64,000 bases of DNA from Nonlabens arenilitoris (GCF_002954765.1 NZ_MTPW01000001.1:2059501-2123500); one strand, 5' to 3'; counted from the stretch's first letter, positions 16,774 through 26,765 are shown. The notes: generated by a model not told the origin, from the letters alone. Made by a program: numbers and translations.

Positions 16774-18180
16774 ATGAGAATCTTACATATAAGTGCAGAG
16801 TGTTATCCAGTCGCTAAAGTAGGCGGACTAGCTGATGTAGTCGGTGCATTACCTAAATATTTAAATAATTCGGGACAACAGTGTAGTGTCATTATGCCAT
16901 TTTACGATGTACGCTTTACACAAAACCATCAGTTTGAAACCATATATGAAGATACTGTTTTTGTAGCAGCAGATAATTTTCATTTTAAAATCTTGAAGTT
17001 AGCTGATCTATCAAAAGATTTTGAGTTGTTTCTGGTTGATATTCCACAATTACTGTATAAAGATTACGTGTATTCTCATGACGATGCTCAACGTTTTACA
17101 GCTTTTCAAATTGCAGTATTGCAATGGATACAGACTCATCAACATAAACCAGATGTTATACATTGTCATGATCATCATACTGGTTTAGTGCCTTTTATGA
17201 TGCAATATTGCTATAGATTTGAAAATTTAAAAAATATACCTAGTGTGTTAACCATTCATAATGCGCAATATCAAGGATGGTTTTCACATGATCGCATAGC
17301 GATGATTCCTGATTTTGATAAACAACATGTAGGGTTGTTAGATTGGGATGGTTCAATAAATCCTCTCGCAACAGCTATTAAGTGCGCGTGGAAAGTTAAT
17401 ACAGTATCACCTAGTTATATGGTGGAATTACAGCAAAAAGCTAATGGTCTAGAAGCTTTATTGAGTCACGAGAGTGCAAAATGTTTAGGGATACTTAATG
17501 GAATTGATACTACAGTTTGGAACCCTACAACCGATGCTTTTATAAAAAAACAGTACTCTAGTAGCTCACACATTAGTGGTAAAAAAGTAAATAAAAAATG
17601 GTTGTGTGATACTTACGGATTAGATTTCAATAAACCATTATTTGTTTTTATCGGTAGACTGGTTTATGAAAAAGGATCTGATTTATTTCCTCAGGTATTT
17701 AAAGAGATTCTTCAGGAAAATGATGTGTCTATTTTGTTATTGGGATCTGGAGACTCAGATACTGAAAACAAACTTATTGCACTAAGAGAGAAGTTTAAGG
17801 GACATTTCAATGCCTACATAGGTTACGATGAAGAACTGTCACACTTAATATATGCTGGTGCAGATTTTCTTTTAATGCCATCGCGAGTAGAACCTTGTGG
17901 TTTAAATCAAATGTATTCCTTAACTTACGGTACTATTCCTATAGTGCGCAGTATAGGTGGTTTAAAGGATACAATCGTTGATGTCGATAATGATGGTTAT
18001 GGATTTGTACATGAGGATACTAGTGTAGGCCAGATTAAAAATGCGATGCAGCGAGCAGCCGCTTTTTATGACAACACGCTAAAGTTTAAAAAAATAAGAA
18101 CACGTATTATGAAAATCGATCACTCTTGGGATAACTCGGCACAACAATACATTAGTTTATATAATACTCTTAAAAACTGA
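16774..18180 (+). CDS. glgA: Glycogen synthase (ADP-glucose dependent, GT5)
   Basis: A 468-residue cytoplasmic enzyme that transfers glucose from ADP-glucose to the end of an alpha-1,4-glucan. The ADP-glucose-binding motif KVGGL is at 15-19 near the N-terminus. HCHDHHTGLVP is the conserved N-domain motif. The GT-B C-domain carries IGRLVYEKGSDL and the catalytic segment SRVEPCGLNQMYSLTYGT. The length fits GT5 enzymes. It is the first gene of the glgA-glgC-glgB cluster, with 5 bases to glgC. Confidence 0.95.
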   Translation: MRILHISAECYPVAKVGGLADVVGALPKYLNNSGQQCSVIMPFYDVRFTQNHQFETIYEDTVFVAADNFHFKILKLADLSKDFELFLVDIPQLLYKDYVYSHDDAQRFTAFQIAVLQWIQTHQHKPDVIHCHDHHTGLVPFMMQYCYRFENLKNIPSVLTIHNAQYQGWFSHDRIAMIPDFDKQHVGLLDWDGSINPLATAIKCAWKVNTVSPSYMVELQQKANGLEALLSHESAKCLGILNGIDTTVWNPTTDAFIKKQYSSSSHISGKKVNKKWLCDTYGLDFNKPLFVFIGRLVYEKGSDLFPQVFKEILQENDVSILLLGSGDSDTENKLIALREKFKGHFNAYIGYDEELSHLIYAGADFLLMPSRVEPCGLNQMYSLTYGTIPIVRSIGGLKDTIVDVDNDGYGFVHEDTSVGQIKNAMQRAAAFYDNTLKFKKIRTRIMKIDHSWDNSAQQYISLYNTLKN

Positions 18181-18185
18181 AAAGA

Positions 18186-19448
18186 ATGAATGATAAAGTT
18201 TTAAGTATAATTCTAGGTGGTGGACAAGGATCTCGATTATATCCATTAACAGAAAGTCGTTCAAAACCTGCGGTACCTATTGCAGGTAAATATCGTCTTG
18301 TAGATATTCCTATCTCTAACTGTATTAATTCTGGTTTAAAGAGGATGTTTGTACTGACGCAATTTAATAGTGCATCTCTTAACAGGCATATAAAAAATAC
18401 GTATCACTTTAGTTTTTTTAGTTCTGCATTTGTTGATGTCCTTGCTGCAGAGCAAACTCCAGATAATAAGGGCTGGTTTCAAGGTACCGCAGACGCAGTA
18501 AGACAAAGTATGCATCATGCACTCAGGCATGATTTTGAATATGTTTTAATCCTGTCGGGTGATCAATTGTATCAAATAGATTTTAATGAAATGCTTCAGG
18601 CACATATAGATACCAATGCAAAAATCTCCATAGCGACTATACCCGTTACAGAAAAGGACGCAACGTCATTTGGTATTTTAAAGACTGATGATAAAAATAT
18701 CATTACTTCATTTATAGAAAAACCAGATGCTAGTCTTCTTCCAGATTGGACAAGTCCTGTAAGCGAAGAGATGAAAAACCAAAACAAGAATCATCTAGCC
18801 AGTATGGGAATCTATATTTTTAATAGAGACTTATTGGTTGAATTAATGGGAGATGAGAGTACTATAGATTTTGGTAAAGAAATTATACCACAATCTATAG
18901 ATAAGTATAAAACTTTGAGTTATCAGTTTGAAGGCTATTGGACAGATATAGGTAACATAGACTCCTTCTTTGAGGCTAATTTAGGACTTACAGATGATAT
19001 ACCAGAATTTAATTTATATGATTACAAACAGCGTGTATATACTAACGCACGTCTATTACCTACGTCTAAAATCTCTGGAACGCATTTAGATAAAGCGGTT
19101 ATTGCAGAAGGTTGTATCATCCATGCTGCAAAAATCCAACGATCAGTAATAGGAATAAGATCAAGAATAGGTAAAGAAACAACAGTTATCAATACTTATA
19201 TGATGGGTAATGATGACTATGAATCTTTGAATCAGATAGCTAATTCTAAAATAGAAATTCTAGCCGGTATAGGTGATCGTTGTTTTATAAAAAACACCAT
19301 TTTAGATAAAAATGTACGCATCGGAGATGATGTAAGAATCAATGGTGGACCACATTTAGAAAATCAAGAAACGGATCAATATGTCGTTAAAGATGGTATC
19401 GTTGTTATTAAAAAACACGCAGTAATTCCTAAAGGATTCTCACTTTAA
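18186..19448 (+). CDS. glgC: Glucose-1-phosphate adenylyltransferase
   Basis: A 420-residue enzyme making ADP-glucose from ATP and glucose-1-phosphate, the committed step of glycogen synthesis. The nucleotidyltransferase motif GGGQGSRLYPLT is at 11-22, followed by SKPAVPIAGKYRLVDIPISNC. The substrate segment FIEKPDAS and FEGYWTDIGNIDSFFEANL are present, and the C-terminal part is a left-handed beta-helix with hexapeptide repeats. It lies between glgA and glgB with gaps of 5 and 3 bases, so the three are one operon. Confidence 0.96.
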   Translation: MNDKVLSIILGGGQGSRLYPLTESRSKPAVPIAGKYRLVDIPISNCINSGLKRMFVLTQFNSASLNRHIKNTYHFSFFSSAFVDVLAAEQTPDNKGWFQGTADAVRQSMHHALRHDFEYVLILSGDQLYQIDFNEMLQAHIDTNAKISIATIPVTEKDATSFGILKTDDKNIITSFIEKPDASLLPDWTSPVSEEMKNQNKNHLASMGIYIFNRDLLVELMGDESTIDFGKEIIPQSIDKYKTLSYQFEGYWTDIGNIDSFFEANLGLTDDIPEFNLYDYKQRVYTNARLLPTSKISGTHLDKAVIAEGCIIHAAKIQRSVIGIRSRIGKETTVINTYMMGNDDYESLNQIANSKIEILAGIGDRCFIKNTILDKNVRIGDDVRINGGPHLENQETDQYVVKDGIVVIKKHAVIPKGFSL

Positions 19449-19451
19449 CTG

Positions 19452-21353
19452 ATGAGTAAGGTTCAGATACATAGCTTATTTACAGATTTTGATATCAACC
19501 TTTTTAAGAGTGGAAAGCATTATCGTTTGTATGAAAAAATGGGTTCGCATGTTATAGAGGTAAATGGAGTTCGTGGAACTTATTTTGCTGTATGGGCGCC
19601 TAGTGCACAATCTGTTGCGGTGATCGGCGAATTTAATTTCTGGGATGGAGAACAACATCAGCTCAATGTGCGCTGGGATAGCAGCGGTATCTGGGAAGGA
19701 TTTATTCCTGGCGTTTTACATGGCATGACCTATAAATATAAAATCCATTCCACTAATCGTGGAATAGTCACAGAAAAAGCTGATCCATATGCGAGACGTT
19801 GTGAGCATCCACCTAAAACTGCAAGTATTGTTTATGAATACAAGCCTACATGGAACGATAACGACTGGATGCAAAACCGAGAAAAAAATAATGCACTTGA
19901 TGCTCCATACTCTGTGTATGAAGTTCATTTGGGTAGTTGGAAACGGAAGATAGAAGAAAACCGAAGTTTAAGTTATCACGAACTTTCTTTAGAGTTAGTT
20001 GCTTACGCGAAAAAGATGCAATTTACTCACATTGAGTTCATGCCCATTATGGAGTATCCATATGATCCTTCATGGGGTTATCAAATCACAGGTTACTTTG
20101 CACCTACATCTAGATTTGGTTATCCAGAAGAATTTCAAGAACTCGTTAATGCTTGTCATAATGCAGGAATTGGAGTCATACTTGATTGGGTACCATCCCA
20201 TTTTCCTGAAGATGCGCATGGTTTAGGAAATTTTGACGGGACGCATTTATATGAACATCCTGATAGAAAACGTGGTTATCATCCAGACTGGAAATCACTT
20301 ATTTTCAATTATGGACGTAATGAGGTCAAGAGTTTTTTGATTTCTAATGCGCTGTTTTGGCTCGATCAGTATCATATTGATGGTTTAAGAGTAGATGCGG
20401 TAGCGAGTATGTTGTTTTTAGATTACTCTCGTGAAGAAGGCGAGTGGGAACCTAATATAAACGGTGGTAGGGAAAATCTAGAAGCCATAACATTCTTGAA
20501 AGAAATGAACGAAGCGGTATATCTCAACTATCCCGATACACAAACTATTGCCGAAGAAAGCACTAGTTTCCCTATGGTGAGTAAGCCAACTTCTATAGGT
20601 GGACTAGGATTCGGTATGAAATGGATGATGGGTTGGATGCATGATACATTAGAATACTTTAAAAAAGACCCCATTCACAGACGTCATCATCAAAATGATT
20701 TAACTTTTTCCATGACTTATGCTTTTACTGAGAATTTTATGCTACCATTATCGCACGATGAGGTTGTATACGGTAAAAGCTCTATTCTTGGGAGAATGCC
20801 TGGAGATCAATGGCAAAAATTTGCTAATTTAAGATTGCTCTATAGTTATATGTTTACACATTCAGGTGGAAAACTATTGATGATGGGATCAGAGTTTGGA
20901 CAACATGAAGAGTGGAATTTTGAAAGTAGTCTTGATTGGCATCTTACAGAATTCGCTCCTCATCAAGGTATTCAAAACTTAATAAAAGATCTCAATCAAA
21001 TATATAGATCACAAAAAGCATTACATGAAAAACAATTTGATGATGACGGTTTTGCATGGATCTCTCATGAGGATGCTGAGAATACTGTAATCAGTTATGT
21101 TCGTAGTAGCGATAACTCGCAAGTTGTCATAATTTGTAATTTAACACCAGAACCACGAGTAAACTATCTAATAGGTTTACCCACAAAGGGAATTTATAAG
21201 TTGCTTTTCAATAGTGATGAAATTGATTATGGTGGCTCTGGCTTTGAAGTGAATGAAAGTTTTAATTCACAAAATAAACAGTGGCAACAGCGATTACAAA
21301 GTGCAGCCTTAAATTTGCCACCTTTAGCAGTTGTAATTTATAAAGCCGAGTAA
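19452..21353 (+). CDS. glgB: 1,4-alpha-glucan branching enzyme (GH13)
   Basis: A 633-residue branching enzyme that forms alpha-1,6 branches in glycogen. An N-terminal CBM48 domain (about 25-120, TYFAVWAPSAQSVAVIGEFNFWDG) is followed by the GH13 barrel. DGLRVDAVASM contains the catalytic Asp, TIAEEST contains the acid/base Glu, and LPLSHDEVV contains the third catalytic Asp. It uses the shorter bacterial N-terminus. It lies 3 bases after glgC. Confidence 0.95.
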   Translation: MSKVQIHSLFTDFDINLFKSGKHYRLYEKMGSHVIEVNGVRGTYFAVWAPSAQSVAVIGEFNFWDGEQHQLNVRWDSSGIWEGFIPGVLHGMTYKYKIHSTNRGIVTEKADPYARRCEHPPKTASIVYEYKPTWNDNDWMQNREKNNALDAPYSVYEVHLGSWKRKIEENRSLSYHELSLELVAYAKKMQFTHIEFMPIMEYPYDPSWGYQITGYFAPTSRFGYPEEFQELVNACHNAGIGVILDWVPSHFPEDAHGLGNFDGTHLYEHPDRKRGYHPDWKSLIFNYGRNEVKSFLISNALFWLDQYHIDGLRVDAVASMLFLDYSREEGEWEPNINGGRENLEAITFLKEMNEAVYLNYPDTQTIAEESTSFPMVSKPTSIGGLGFGMKWMMGWMHDTLEYFKKDPIHRRHHQNDLTFSMTYAFTENFMLPLSHDEVVYGKSSILGRMPGDQWQKFANLRLLYSYMFTHSGGKLLMMGSEFGQHEEWNFESSLDWHLTEFAPHQGIQNLIKDLNQIYRSQKALHEKQFDDDGFAWISHEDAENTVISYVRSSDNSQVVIICNLTPEPRVNYLIGLPTKGIYKLLFNSDEIDYGGSGFEVNESFNSQNKQWQQRLQSAALNLPPLAVVIYKAE

Positions 21354-21479
21354 GGTTTATCGACAACGTTCTCGTAACAAATATTGTTTTTAGGTTCCCT
21401 TTTCAACCTTTTTTTATACCTTCAACGGTATGGCCTTATAAAAATGGCATAACATTAAAATATTGAATATCATCATTTT

Positions 21480-23882
21480 ATGATTACAAATACTGAGTTA
21501 CATAGTCAAGGGAATGTCTTTCCTGGTAAATTAAACCAGTTTGACCAAGTAGTCGACACTTTAACCTTTAACACTGATAACGGTGTGATATTGCGCTTGC
21601 AAGTTTTTCGCGACAGCGTTATCAGATTCAAATATGGTACTGGAGGAAAACTGGAGGAAGATTTTTCTTATGCAATTGATGAAGATGGAAATCGCGGTTA
21701 TAATAAATTAGAGGTTATTGAAAAGGAAAACCATTATGAAATAACAACTTCTAAAATTATATGTAAGATATCAAAGGCTGATTTACGATCACGTATTTTT
21801 GATTTAGAAGGTAAAATAGTATGTGAAGATGAACTAGGTTTTCATTATGAAGAAAGTTATCAATACGGTGGTGAGATAGTAAAAATGTCTAAAAAAGCGC
21901 AACCTGGTGAGAGCTATTATGGGCTAGGTGATAAACCAGCAGATAATAATATGCGTGCTAAACGATTTGAATTATGGGGAACCGATCAGTACGCTTTTGG
22001 AAAACAAACAGATCCACTTTATAAGAACGTACCTTTTTACATAGGGCTACAAAATAAAATTTCTTACGGTATTTTCTTTGACAACACCTTTAGGTCATTT
22101 TTTGATTTTGCTCAAGAACGCCATCATGTTACAAGTTTCTGGGCCCAAGGTGGAGTGATGGATTATTATTTTATTTATGGACCAGATGTTAATAGTGTGG
22201 TAAGTGGTTATACAGAATTAACTGGTAAACCAGAGTTGCCTCCTTTATGGGCTCTAGGTTATCATCAATGTAAATGGAGTTATTATCCAGAGAGCAATGT
22301 AAGAGAAGTGGCTGCAAAATTTCGTGAATTACAAATTCCGTGTGACGCGATTTACTTAGATATTGATTATATGGATGGTTTCCGTTGCTTTACATGGGAT
22401 GAGGAAAAATTCCCTAATCCTACTCAAATGATAAGTGATTTGCGAGAAGATGGCTTTAAAACGATTGCAATTATAGATCCTGGTATTAAAGTAGATCCTG
22501 AATATAGTGTGTATCAAGAAGCGATGGAAAAAGATTATTTTTGTAAACGTGCAGATGGTCCATATATGAAGGGAAAAGTATGGCCAGGGCAATGTTATTT
22601 TCCAGATTATACTAATCCAAAAGTACGAACTTGGTGGGCAGATTTATTTAAAGGTTTAATTGCAGATAATGGGCTTGCTGGTGTCTGGAATGATATGAAT
22701 GAACCAGCAGTTATGGAAGTTCCTAATAAGACGTTCCCTGATGATGTGCGACACGATTTTGATGGCCACCCATGTTCTCATAGAAAAGCGCATAATATTT
22801 ATGGAATGCAAATGGCACGTGCCACTTATGAAGGTGTGAAGAAATTTATTTACCCTAAGAGACCATTTGTAATTACTAGGTCTGCATATTCAGGTACGCA
22901 ACGTTATACTAGTAGCTGGTTTGGAGATAATGTGGCTACTTGGGAACATCTAAGTATTGCAAATATTCAAGCACAACGTATGTCACTTTCAGGAATGTCA
23001 TTTGCCGGATCAGATATTGGTGGCTTTGCTGAGCAGCCTACGGGCGAGCTATTTGCCAGATGGATAGCCTTAGGTGTTTTTCATCCTTTTTGTCGAGTGC
23101 ATTCTAGCGGTGATCATGGTGATCAAGAGCCGTGGACATTTGATGAAAATGTTACAAACATCACACGTAAGTTTGTTGAGTTACGTTATAAGTTATTGCC
23201 ATATCTATACACTACTTTCTGGCAGTATGTTGAGGAAGGAACACCTATGTTAAAGTCTCTAGTTGTATATGATCAAGAAGACGCGCAAACACATTATCGT
23301 AATGATGAGTTTATGTATGGTGATAAATTCTTAGTTTGTCCAGTCCTTGAACCTAATGCTAAAGGTCGTCGAATGTACATTCCACGTGGAGAATGGTATA
23401 ACTTCTGGACTAGAGAAACGATAATAGGTGGAAAGGAAGCATGGGTAGATGCAGATATTGATGAAATCCCATTGTTTGTTAAAGCTGGTTCGATTATTCC
23501 TAGGTATCCAGTGATGCAATATGTAGGTGAAAAAGTAATAGAATTTCTTACACTAGATGTTTATTGTGCGATAGGGAAAGATAAATCTGTTGTTTATGAG
23601 GACGCTAGTGATGGTTATGACTATAAAAAAGGACGTTTTAGTCTACGCAACTTATCATTTAATGGTACAGAAAATGAAATAATTATATCTCAATACAAGG
23701 ATGGTAAATACACTACAGAATATGAGACGTTACGTCTCAACTTTATAGGTCTTCCATTTGAAATTGATTATGTAGAAGTTGATAATTTAAAAATAAGTAT
23801 GGAAGATCTTAACTACGACCTTAATACACAAACGATGTATGTAAATAAAAACTTTGTTGAATTACATATTGTAGGGAAGTAG
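21480..23882 (+). CDS. Glycoside hydrolase family 31 (alpha-glucosidase)
   Basis: An 800-residue GH31 enzyme. The signature GVWNDMNEPAVM (about 400-412) holds the nucleophile Asp. IDYMDGFRCFTWDEEKFPNP and FAGSDIGGF are further conserved barrel segments. The N-terminal beta-sandwich (about 30-240) and C-terminal beta domains match the family. No signal peptide is visible, so it is probably cytoplasmic and releases glucose from maltose or alpha-glucan ends. It starts 126 bases after glgB on the same strand, which suggests a role in glycogen or maltodextrin turnover; that role is inferred. Confidence 0.92.
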   Translation: MITNTELHSQGNVFPGKLNQFDQVVDTLTFNTDNGVILRLQVFRDSVIRFKYGTGGKLEEDFSYAIDEDGNRGYNKLEVIEKENHYEITTSKIICKISKADLRSRIFDLEGKIVCEDELGFHYEESYQYGGEIVKMSKKAQPGESYYGLGDKPADNNMRAKRFELWGTDQYAFGKQTDPLYKNVPFYIGLQNKISYGIFFDNTFRSFFDFAQERHHVTSFWAQGGVMDYYFIYGPDVNSVVSGYTELTGKPELPPLWALGYHQCKWSYYPESNVREVAAKFRELQIPCDAIYLDIDYMDGFRCFTWDEEKFPNPTQMISDLREDGFKTIAIIDPGIKVDPEYSVYQEAMEKDYFCKRADGPYMKGKVWPGQCYFPDYTNPKVRTWWADLFKGLIADNGLAGVWNDMNEPAVMEVPNKTFPDDVRHDFDGHPCSHRKAHNIYGMQMARATYEGVKKFIYPKRPFVITRSAYSGTQRYTSSWFGDNVATWEHLSIANIQAQRMSLSGMSFAGSDIGGFAEQPTGELFARWIALGVFHPFCRVHSSGDHGDQEPWTFDENVTNITRKFVELRYKLLPYLYTTFWQYVEEGTPMLKSLVVYDQEDAQTHYRNDEFMYGDKFLVCPVLEPNAKGRRMYIPRGEWYNFWTRETIIGGKEAWVDADIDEIPLFVKAGSIIPRYPVMQYVGEKVIEFLTLDVYCAIGKDKSVVYEDASDGYDYKKGRFSLRNLSFNGTENEIIISQYKDGKYTTEYETLRLNFIGLPFEIDYVEVDNLKISMEDLNYDLNTQTMYVNKNFVELHIVGK

Positions 23883-23904
23883 GTAGACTACTTGATAAAA
23901 AGTG

Positions 23905-23935
23905 AAAGGTTAAGCATTTATATGCTTAACCTTTT
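23905..23935. terminator. Bidirectional terminator between GH31 and DUF1801 genes
   Basis: Stem AAAGGTTAAGCA / TGCTTAACCTTT with A and T runs outside. It overlaps the final codons and stop of the convergent DUF1801 gene. Confidence 0.85.
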
Positions 23936-24288
23936 TCATTTTCTATAGTTTCAGAAATATAATTCTCAAGTAATTGTGTGTCAACTGCCTCGTTCTCTTT
24001 ATAACGTATTTGTCTTAACATTTGCGTTTTGCCAGGTTGTGCATTTATAAGTACGTTTTTATCGTCTTTTAAAAGAGCTCCTTTATGAAACCACACAGCA
24101 CAATGATTCTTAAAGCCTACCATACCTATTAAGTTTTTGCCTTTTAAGGTATAGCATGGTGCGCCCCATTTTATAGATTCTTCGAGTTCTGTTGTTTGTA
24201 GAATTTTGTGAATAGCTTCAAAATGATTTTTCCATTTAGGAAAAAAGGAGATATACTCTTGTGTATTTCCAGCCTTTGGATTTGCCAT
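23926..24288 (-). CDS. DUF1801 (YdhG/YjbR-like) protein
   Basis: A 120-residue cytoplasmic protein. The DUF1801 pattern is seen in SIKWGAPCYTLKGKNLIGMVGFKNHCAVWFHKG (about 39-71, quoted here in part as WGAPCYTL and GMVGFKNHCAVWF). This is a frataxin/CyaY-like fold of unknown function. Its stop codon is inside the bidirectional terminator shared with the GH31 gene. Confidence 0.82.
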   Translation of the reverse strand: MANPKAGNTQEYISFFPKWKNHFEAIHKILQTTELEESIKWGAPCYTLKGKNLIGMVGFKNHCAVWFHKGALLKDDKNVLINAQPGKTQMLRQIRYKENEAVDTQLLENYISETIENEKG

Positions 24289-24315
24289 ATAAAATGAAAT
24301 TATAATGATAATATA

Positions 24316-24343
24316 AAAAAAAGAGCCGTTAAGCTCCTTTTTT
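24316..24343 (-). terminator. Rho-independent terminator of the beta-barrel gene
   Basis: Short GAGC/GCTC stem extended by A-T pairs, with long A and T runs. It lies just downstream of the gene ending at 24362. Confidence 0.7.
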
Positions 24344-24361
24344 AAATTTAATACTATTCAT

Positions 24362-24961
24362 TTAGAATCTCCATCCAAAATTGACTCCACCACGACCAGT
24401 GACAGAAGGTAATTCATAATCTTGTGGATCACTAGCAATGCCTAAATTACGACCAACTCCAAAACCTATGTCAATTAAAAAGCCACTGTCGCTCACCCAT
24501 TTCCATCCTATACCAACACCAATAGCAGCCTCTGTATAAGACTCAGTCCTATAGCTTCCAGAGCCAAAAAAATCATTTTCATAGTACCCATCGTCAAAAG
24601 TGAAAACTTTTACAAATCCTTCGCCATAGAAGCCTTTAGCACCATAATCTTCTTTTGAAAAGAAGTATTGCCTGTAATATGGCGATAAACTAAATGTTTC
24701 TATGTATTCAAAATTATCATCGTTATCAAAAATCCCGATATTAAGATCGACACCTACACCAGAATATCGTCCTAATACGTATTCATATCTAGGATTAATA
24801 CCTAGTCCACCTATGGCTGCGACGACATCTAGACTGACTTCATGTTTTTTAACAGAATTGAAATTTTCCATTCGTTCTTGTGAATCTGTCAGCTCTTCTT
24901 GTTGCCCCATAGCAATGCTCAATGTACAAAGTGCAATCGCTGTTAAAATTATTATTTTCAT
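24362..24961 (-). CDS. Outer membrane beta-barrel-like protein
   Basis: A 199-residue exported protein with a signal peptide (about 1-19, AIALCTLSIAMGQ). The mature part alternates hydrophobic and polar residues and has repeated aromatic/glycine strands: EVSLDVVAAIGGLGINPRYEY, IDIGFGVGRNLG and a terminal GVNFGWRF. The final Phe fits an outer-membrane barrel. No specific family is certain and no function is assigned. It is a single gene with its own terminator. Confidence 0.7.
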   Translation of the reverse strand: MKIIILTAIALCTLSIAMGQQEELTDSQERMENFNSVKKHEVSLDVVAAIGGLGINPRYEYVLGRYSGVGVDLNIGIFDNDDNFEYIETFSLSPYYRQYFFSKEDYGAKGFYGEGFVKVFTFDDGYYENDFFGSGSYRTESYTEAAIGVGIGWKWVSDSGFLIDIGFGVGRNLGIASDPQDYELPSVTGRGGVNFGWRF

Positions 24962-25033
24962 AGTTTAGTTTGTAGTCACTAGATGTAATTATTGAGATAA
25001 CGTTGCGTCGATATCTAATTTAAAGTTAATCGT

Positions 25034-26275
25034 TTAACCGTTAGCGTCCATAGCGACTAACTCTGCTATTTTTACTATAACTTCTGTAGCCTTCATCATA
25101 CTTTCAACAGGCACATACTCATAAGGGCCATGAAAATTATGACCACCTGCAAATATGTTAGGACATGGTAAACCCATATAACTCAATTGAGAGCCGTCTG
25201 TTCCACCACGTATAGGTTTTATTAAAGGTTCTATGCCTAATTCGCGCATAGCTTGTTCGGCTAGATCCACAATATGCATTACTGGCTCAACTTTCTCACG
25301 CATATTGAAATACTGATCTTTAATTTCAATGGTTACGGCCTCACGATCGTATTGGGCATTTAAATCTGCAACTAATTTATTCATCACCTCTTTACGAGCT
25401 TCAAAATGGCCGCGATCATGATCTCTGATAATATATTGTAGTTCTGTTTTTTCAACCGCACCTTTCATATTGTGCAAATGGAAAAACCCTTGGTAATCTT
25501 CAGTATGTTCTGGTGTTTCCATTCTAGGAAGAGATTCTATAAACTCTTGCGCGATATACATAGAGTTAATCATCTTTCCTTTAGCATATCCTGGATGTAC
25601 AATCTTACCATGAAATGTGACTACAGCACCAGCAGCATTAAAGTTCTCATACTCTAATTCACCTATCTGACTTCCATCCATTGTATAAGCCCAATCTGCT
25701 CCAAATTTTTTTACATCAAATTTATGTGCGCCACGACCTATTTCTTCATCAGGTGTAAAACCTATTTTAATAGTACCATGTTTTATAGATGGGTTATCTA
25801 TCATGACCTTCATGGCAGTCATTATTTCTGTAATACCGGCCTTATCATCTGCAGCGAGTAGGGTTGTACCGTCTGTGGTAATGATTGTTTGTCCCTTATA
25901 TTGATTTAAAGATTCAAAATAGTCTGGTGTTAAAACTAGGTCGCTGCCTTTAAGTGGTATATCACCACCATCATAATCGTGTATGATTTGAGGTTTGATA
26001 TCTTTTCCTGTAAAATCTGGTGTGCTATCAAAATGTGAAATAAAACCTATAACCGGAACATCATGGTCAACATTAGATGGAAGTGTGGCCATAACATAAG
26101 CATTTTCATCAATAGTTACATCACTCATTCCCATGTCAATTAATTCTTGATGAAGCTTACGTGCTAGATCCCATTGCTTTTCAGTACTAGGTGTTGTCTC
26201 GCTATTAGGGTCAGATTCTGTATCGATAGTGATGTAGCTGATAAATCTGTCTGTAATTTCTTGTTTATTGATCAT
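25034..26275 (-). CDS. pepT: Peptidase T (tripeptide aminopeptidase)
   Basis: A 413-residue M20B metallopeptidase releasing N-terminal residues from tripeptides in the cytoplasm. Zinc ligands are visible in GFISHFDSTPDF (His, then Asp), LLAADDKAGI (bridging Asp), FTPDEEIGRGA (catalytic and ligand Glu) and the C-terminal FAGGHNFHGPYE (His). The length is standard. Its ATG directly abuts the stop codon of the preceding 147-residue gene, so the two are cotranscribed. Confidence 0.94.
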   Translation of the reverse strand: MINKQEITDRFISYITIDTESDPNSETTPSTEKQWDLARKLHQELIDMGMSDVTIDENAYVMATLPSNVDHDVPVIGFISHFDSTPDFTGKDIKPQIIHDYDGGDIPLKGSDLVLTPDYFESLNQYKGQTIITTDGTTLLAADDKAGITEIMTAMKVMIDNPSIKHGTIKIGFTPDEEIGRGAHKFDVKKFGADWAYTMDGSQIGELEYENFNAAGAVVTFHGKIVHPGYAKGKMINSMYIAQEFIESLPRMETPEHTEDYQGFFHLHNMKGAVEKTELQYIIRDHDRGHFEARKEVMNKLVADLNAQYDREAVTIEIKDQYFNMREKVEPVMHIVDLAEQAMRELGIEPLIKPIRGGTDGSQLSYMGLPCPNIFAGGHNFHGPYEYVPVESMMKATEVIVKIAELVAMDANG

Positions 26276-26719
26276 TTAATATCTGTAAATAGGTCTGTAT
26301 AATTGATTAAAGTAACTCTGTCGTCGCAGTTGTTGAAGCGTGTAGTTTGAATTACTGTAGTACGGATTTTGAATGGTAAGACTCGATGGTCTAGATAAAG
26401 TACTTTGTTGTTGTTCCTGTTGTTGCTGTCTTTTACGTTCAAAATGAGCAACTACATAGGGTGTGTATTCTTTCTCTTCTAGATCTTGTTTTTCTCTATA
26501 AATAGCCATCATGTCTATTCCTTCACGTCCTGGTGTTACAGAGAAAGCTCTAGGATCGTTGCGCAATATTCTACTGTCAAAACTTAGTTTTACCTCAATT
26601 TGTGCTTGTGGCAATACATATAAATTGAATTGTTCTAGGTTGCTGTCGTTGTCTATTTGTGAGTTAGCGTTCCAACTTATCAAATACAATATACTGATAT
26701 ATAAAACATTCCTTTTCAT
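26276..26719 (-). CDS. Secreted hypothetical protein with Gln-rich segment
   Basis: A 147-residue protein with a signal peptide (about 1-20, LYISILYLISWNANSQ). The middle is rich in Gln (ERKRQQQQEQQQSTLSRP, about 94-111). The tail is rich in Tyr, Asn and Arg and ends in YNRPIYRY-like LYRPIYRY. No family is recognised. It probably resides in the periplasm or at the surface. It directly precedes pepT without a gap. A palindrome copy lies 25 bases upstream of its start. Confidence 0.6.
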   Translation of the reverse strand: MKRNVLYISILYLISWNANSQIDNDSNLEQFNLYVLPQAQIEVKLSFDSRILRNDPRAFSVTPGREGIDMMAIYREKQDLEEKEYTPYVVAHFERKRQQQQEQQQSTLSRPSSLTIQNPYYSNSNYTLQQLRRQSYFNQLYRPIYRY

Positions 26720-26743
26720 AGGTTAAAGATAGCAATTGTGTTC

Positions 26744-26759
26744 CGCTTTCGCGAAAGCG
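26744..26759. repeat. 16-bp palindrome, exact, intergenic
   Basis: CGCTTTCGCGAAAGCG in the 46-base gap between the Gln-rich protein gene and the CCA-adding-type gene. Confidence 0.95.
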
Positions 26760-26765
26760 ATACTC

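Noticed and set aside
20001..20016. GCTTACGCGAAAAAG in glgB and TTTTTCGCGACAGCG near 21605 as further palindrome copies
   Set aside because: They keep too few positions of the arms and fit normal coding sequence; probably chance similarity.
26400..26450. Repetitive tract giving the Gln run as a possible microsatellite
   Set aside because: The codons are mixed CAA/CAG and the tract is short; it reads as ordinary coding sequence.
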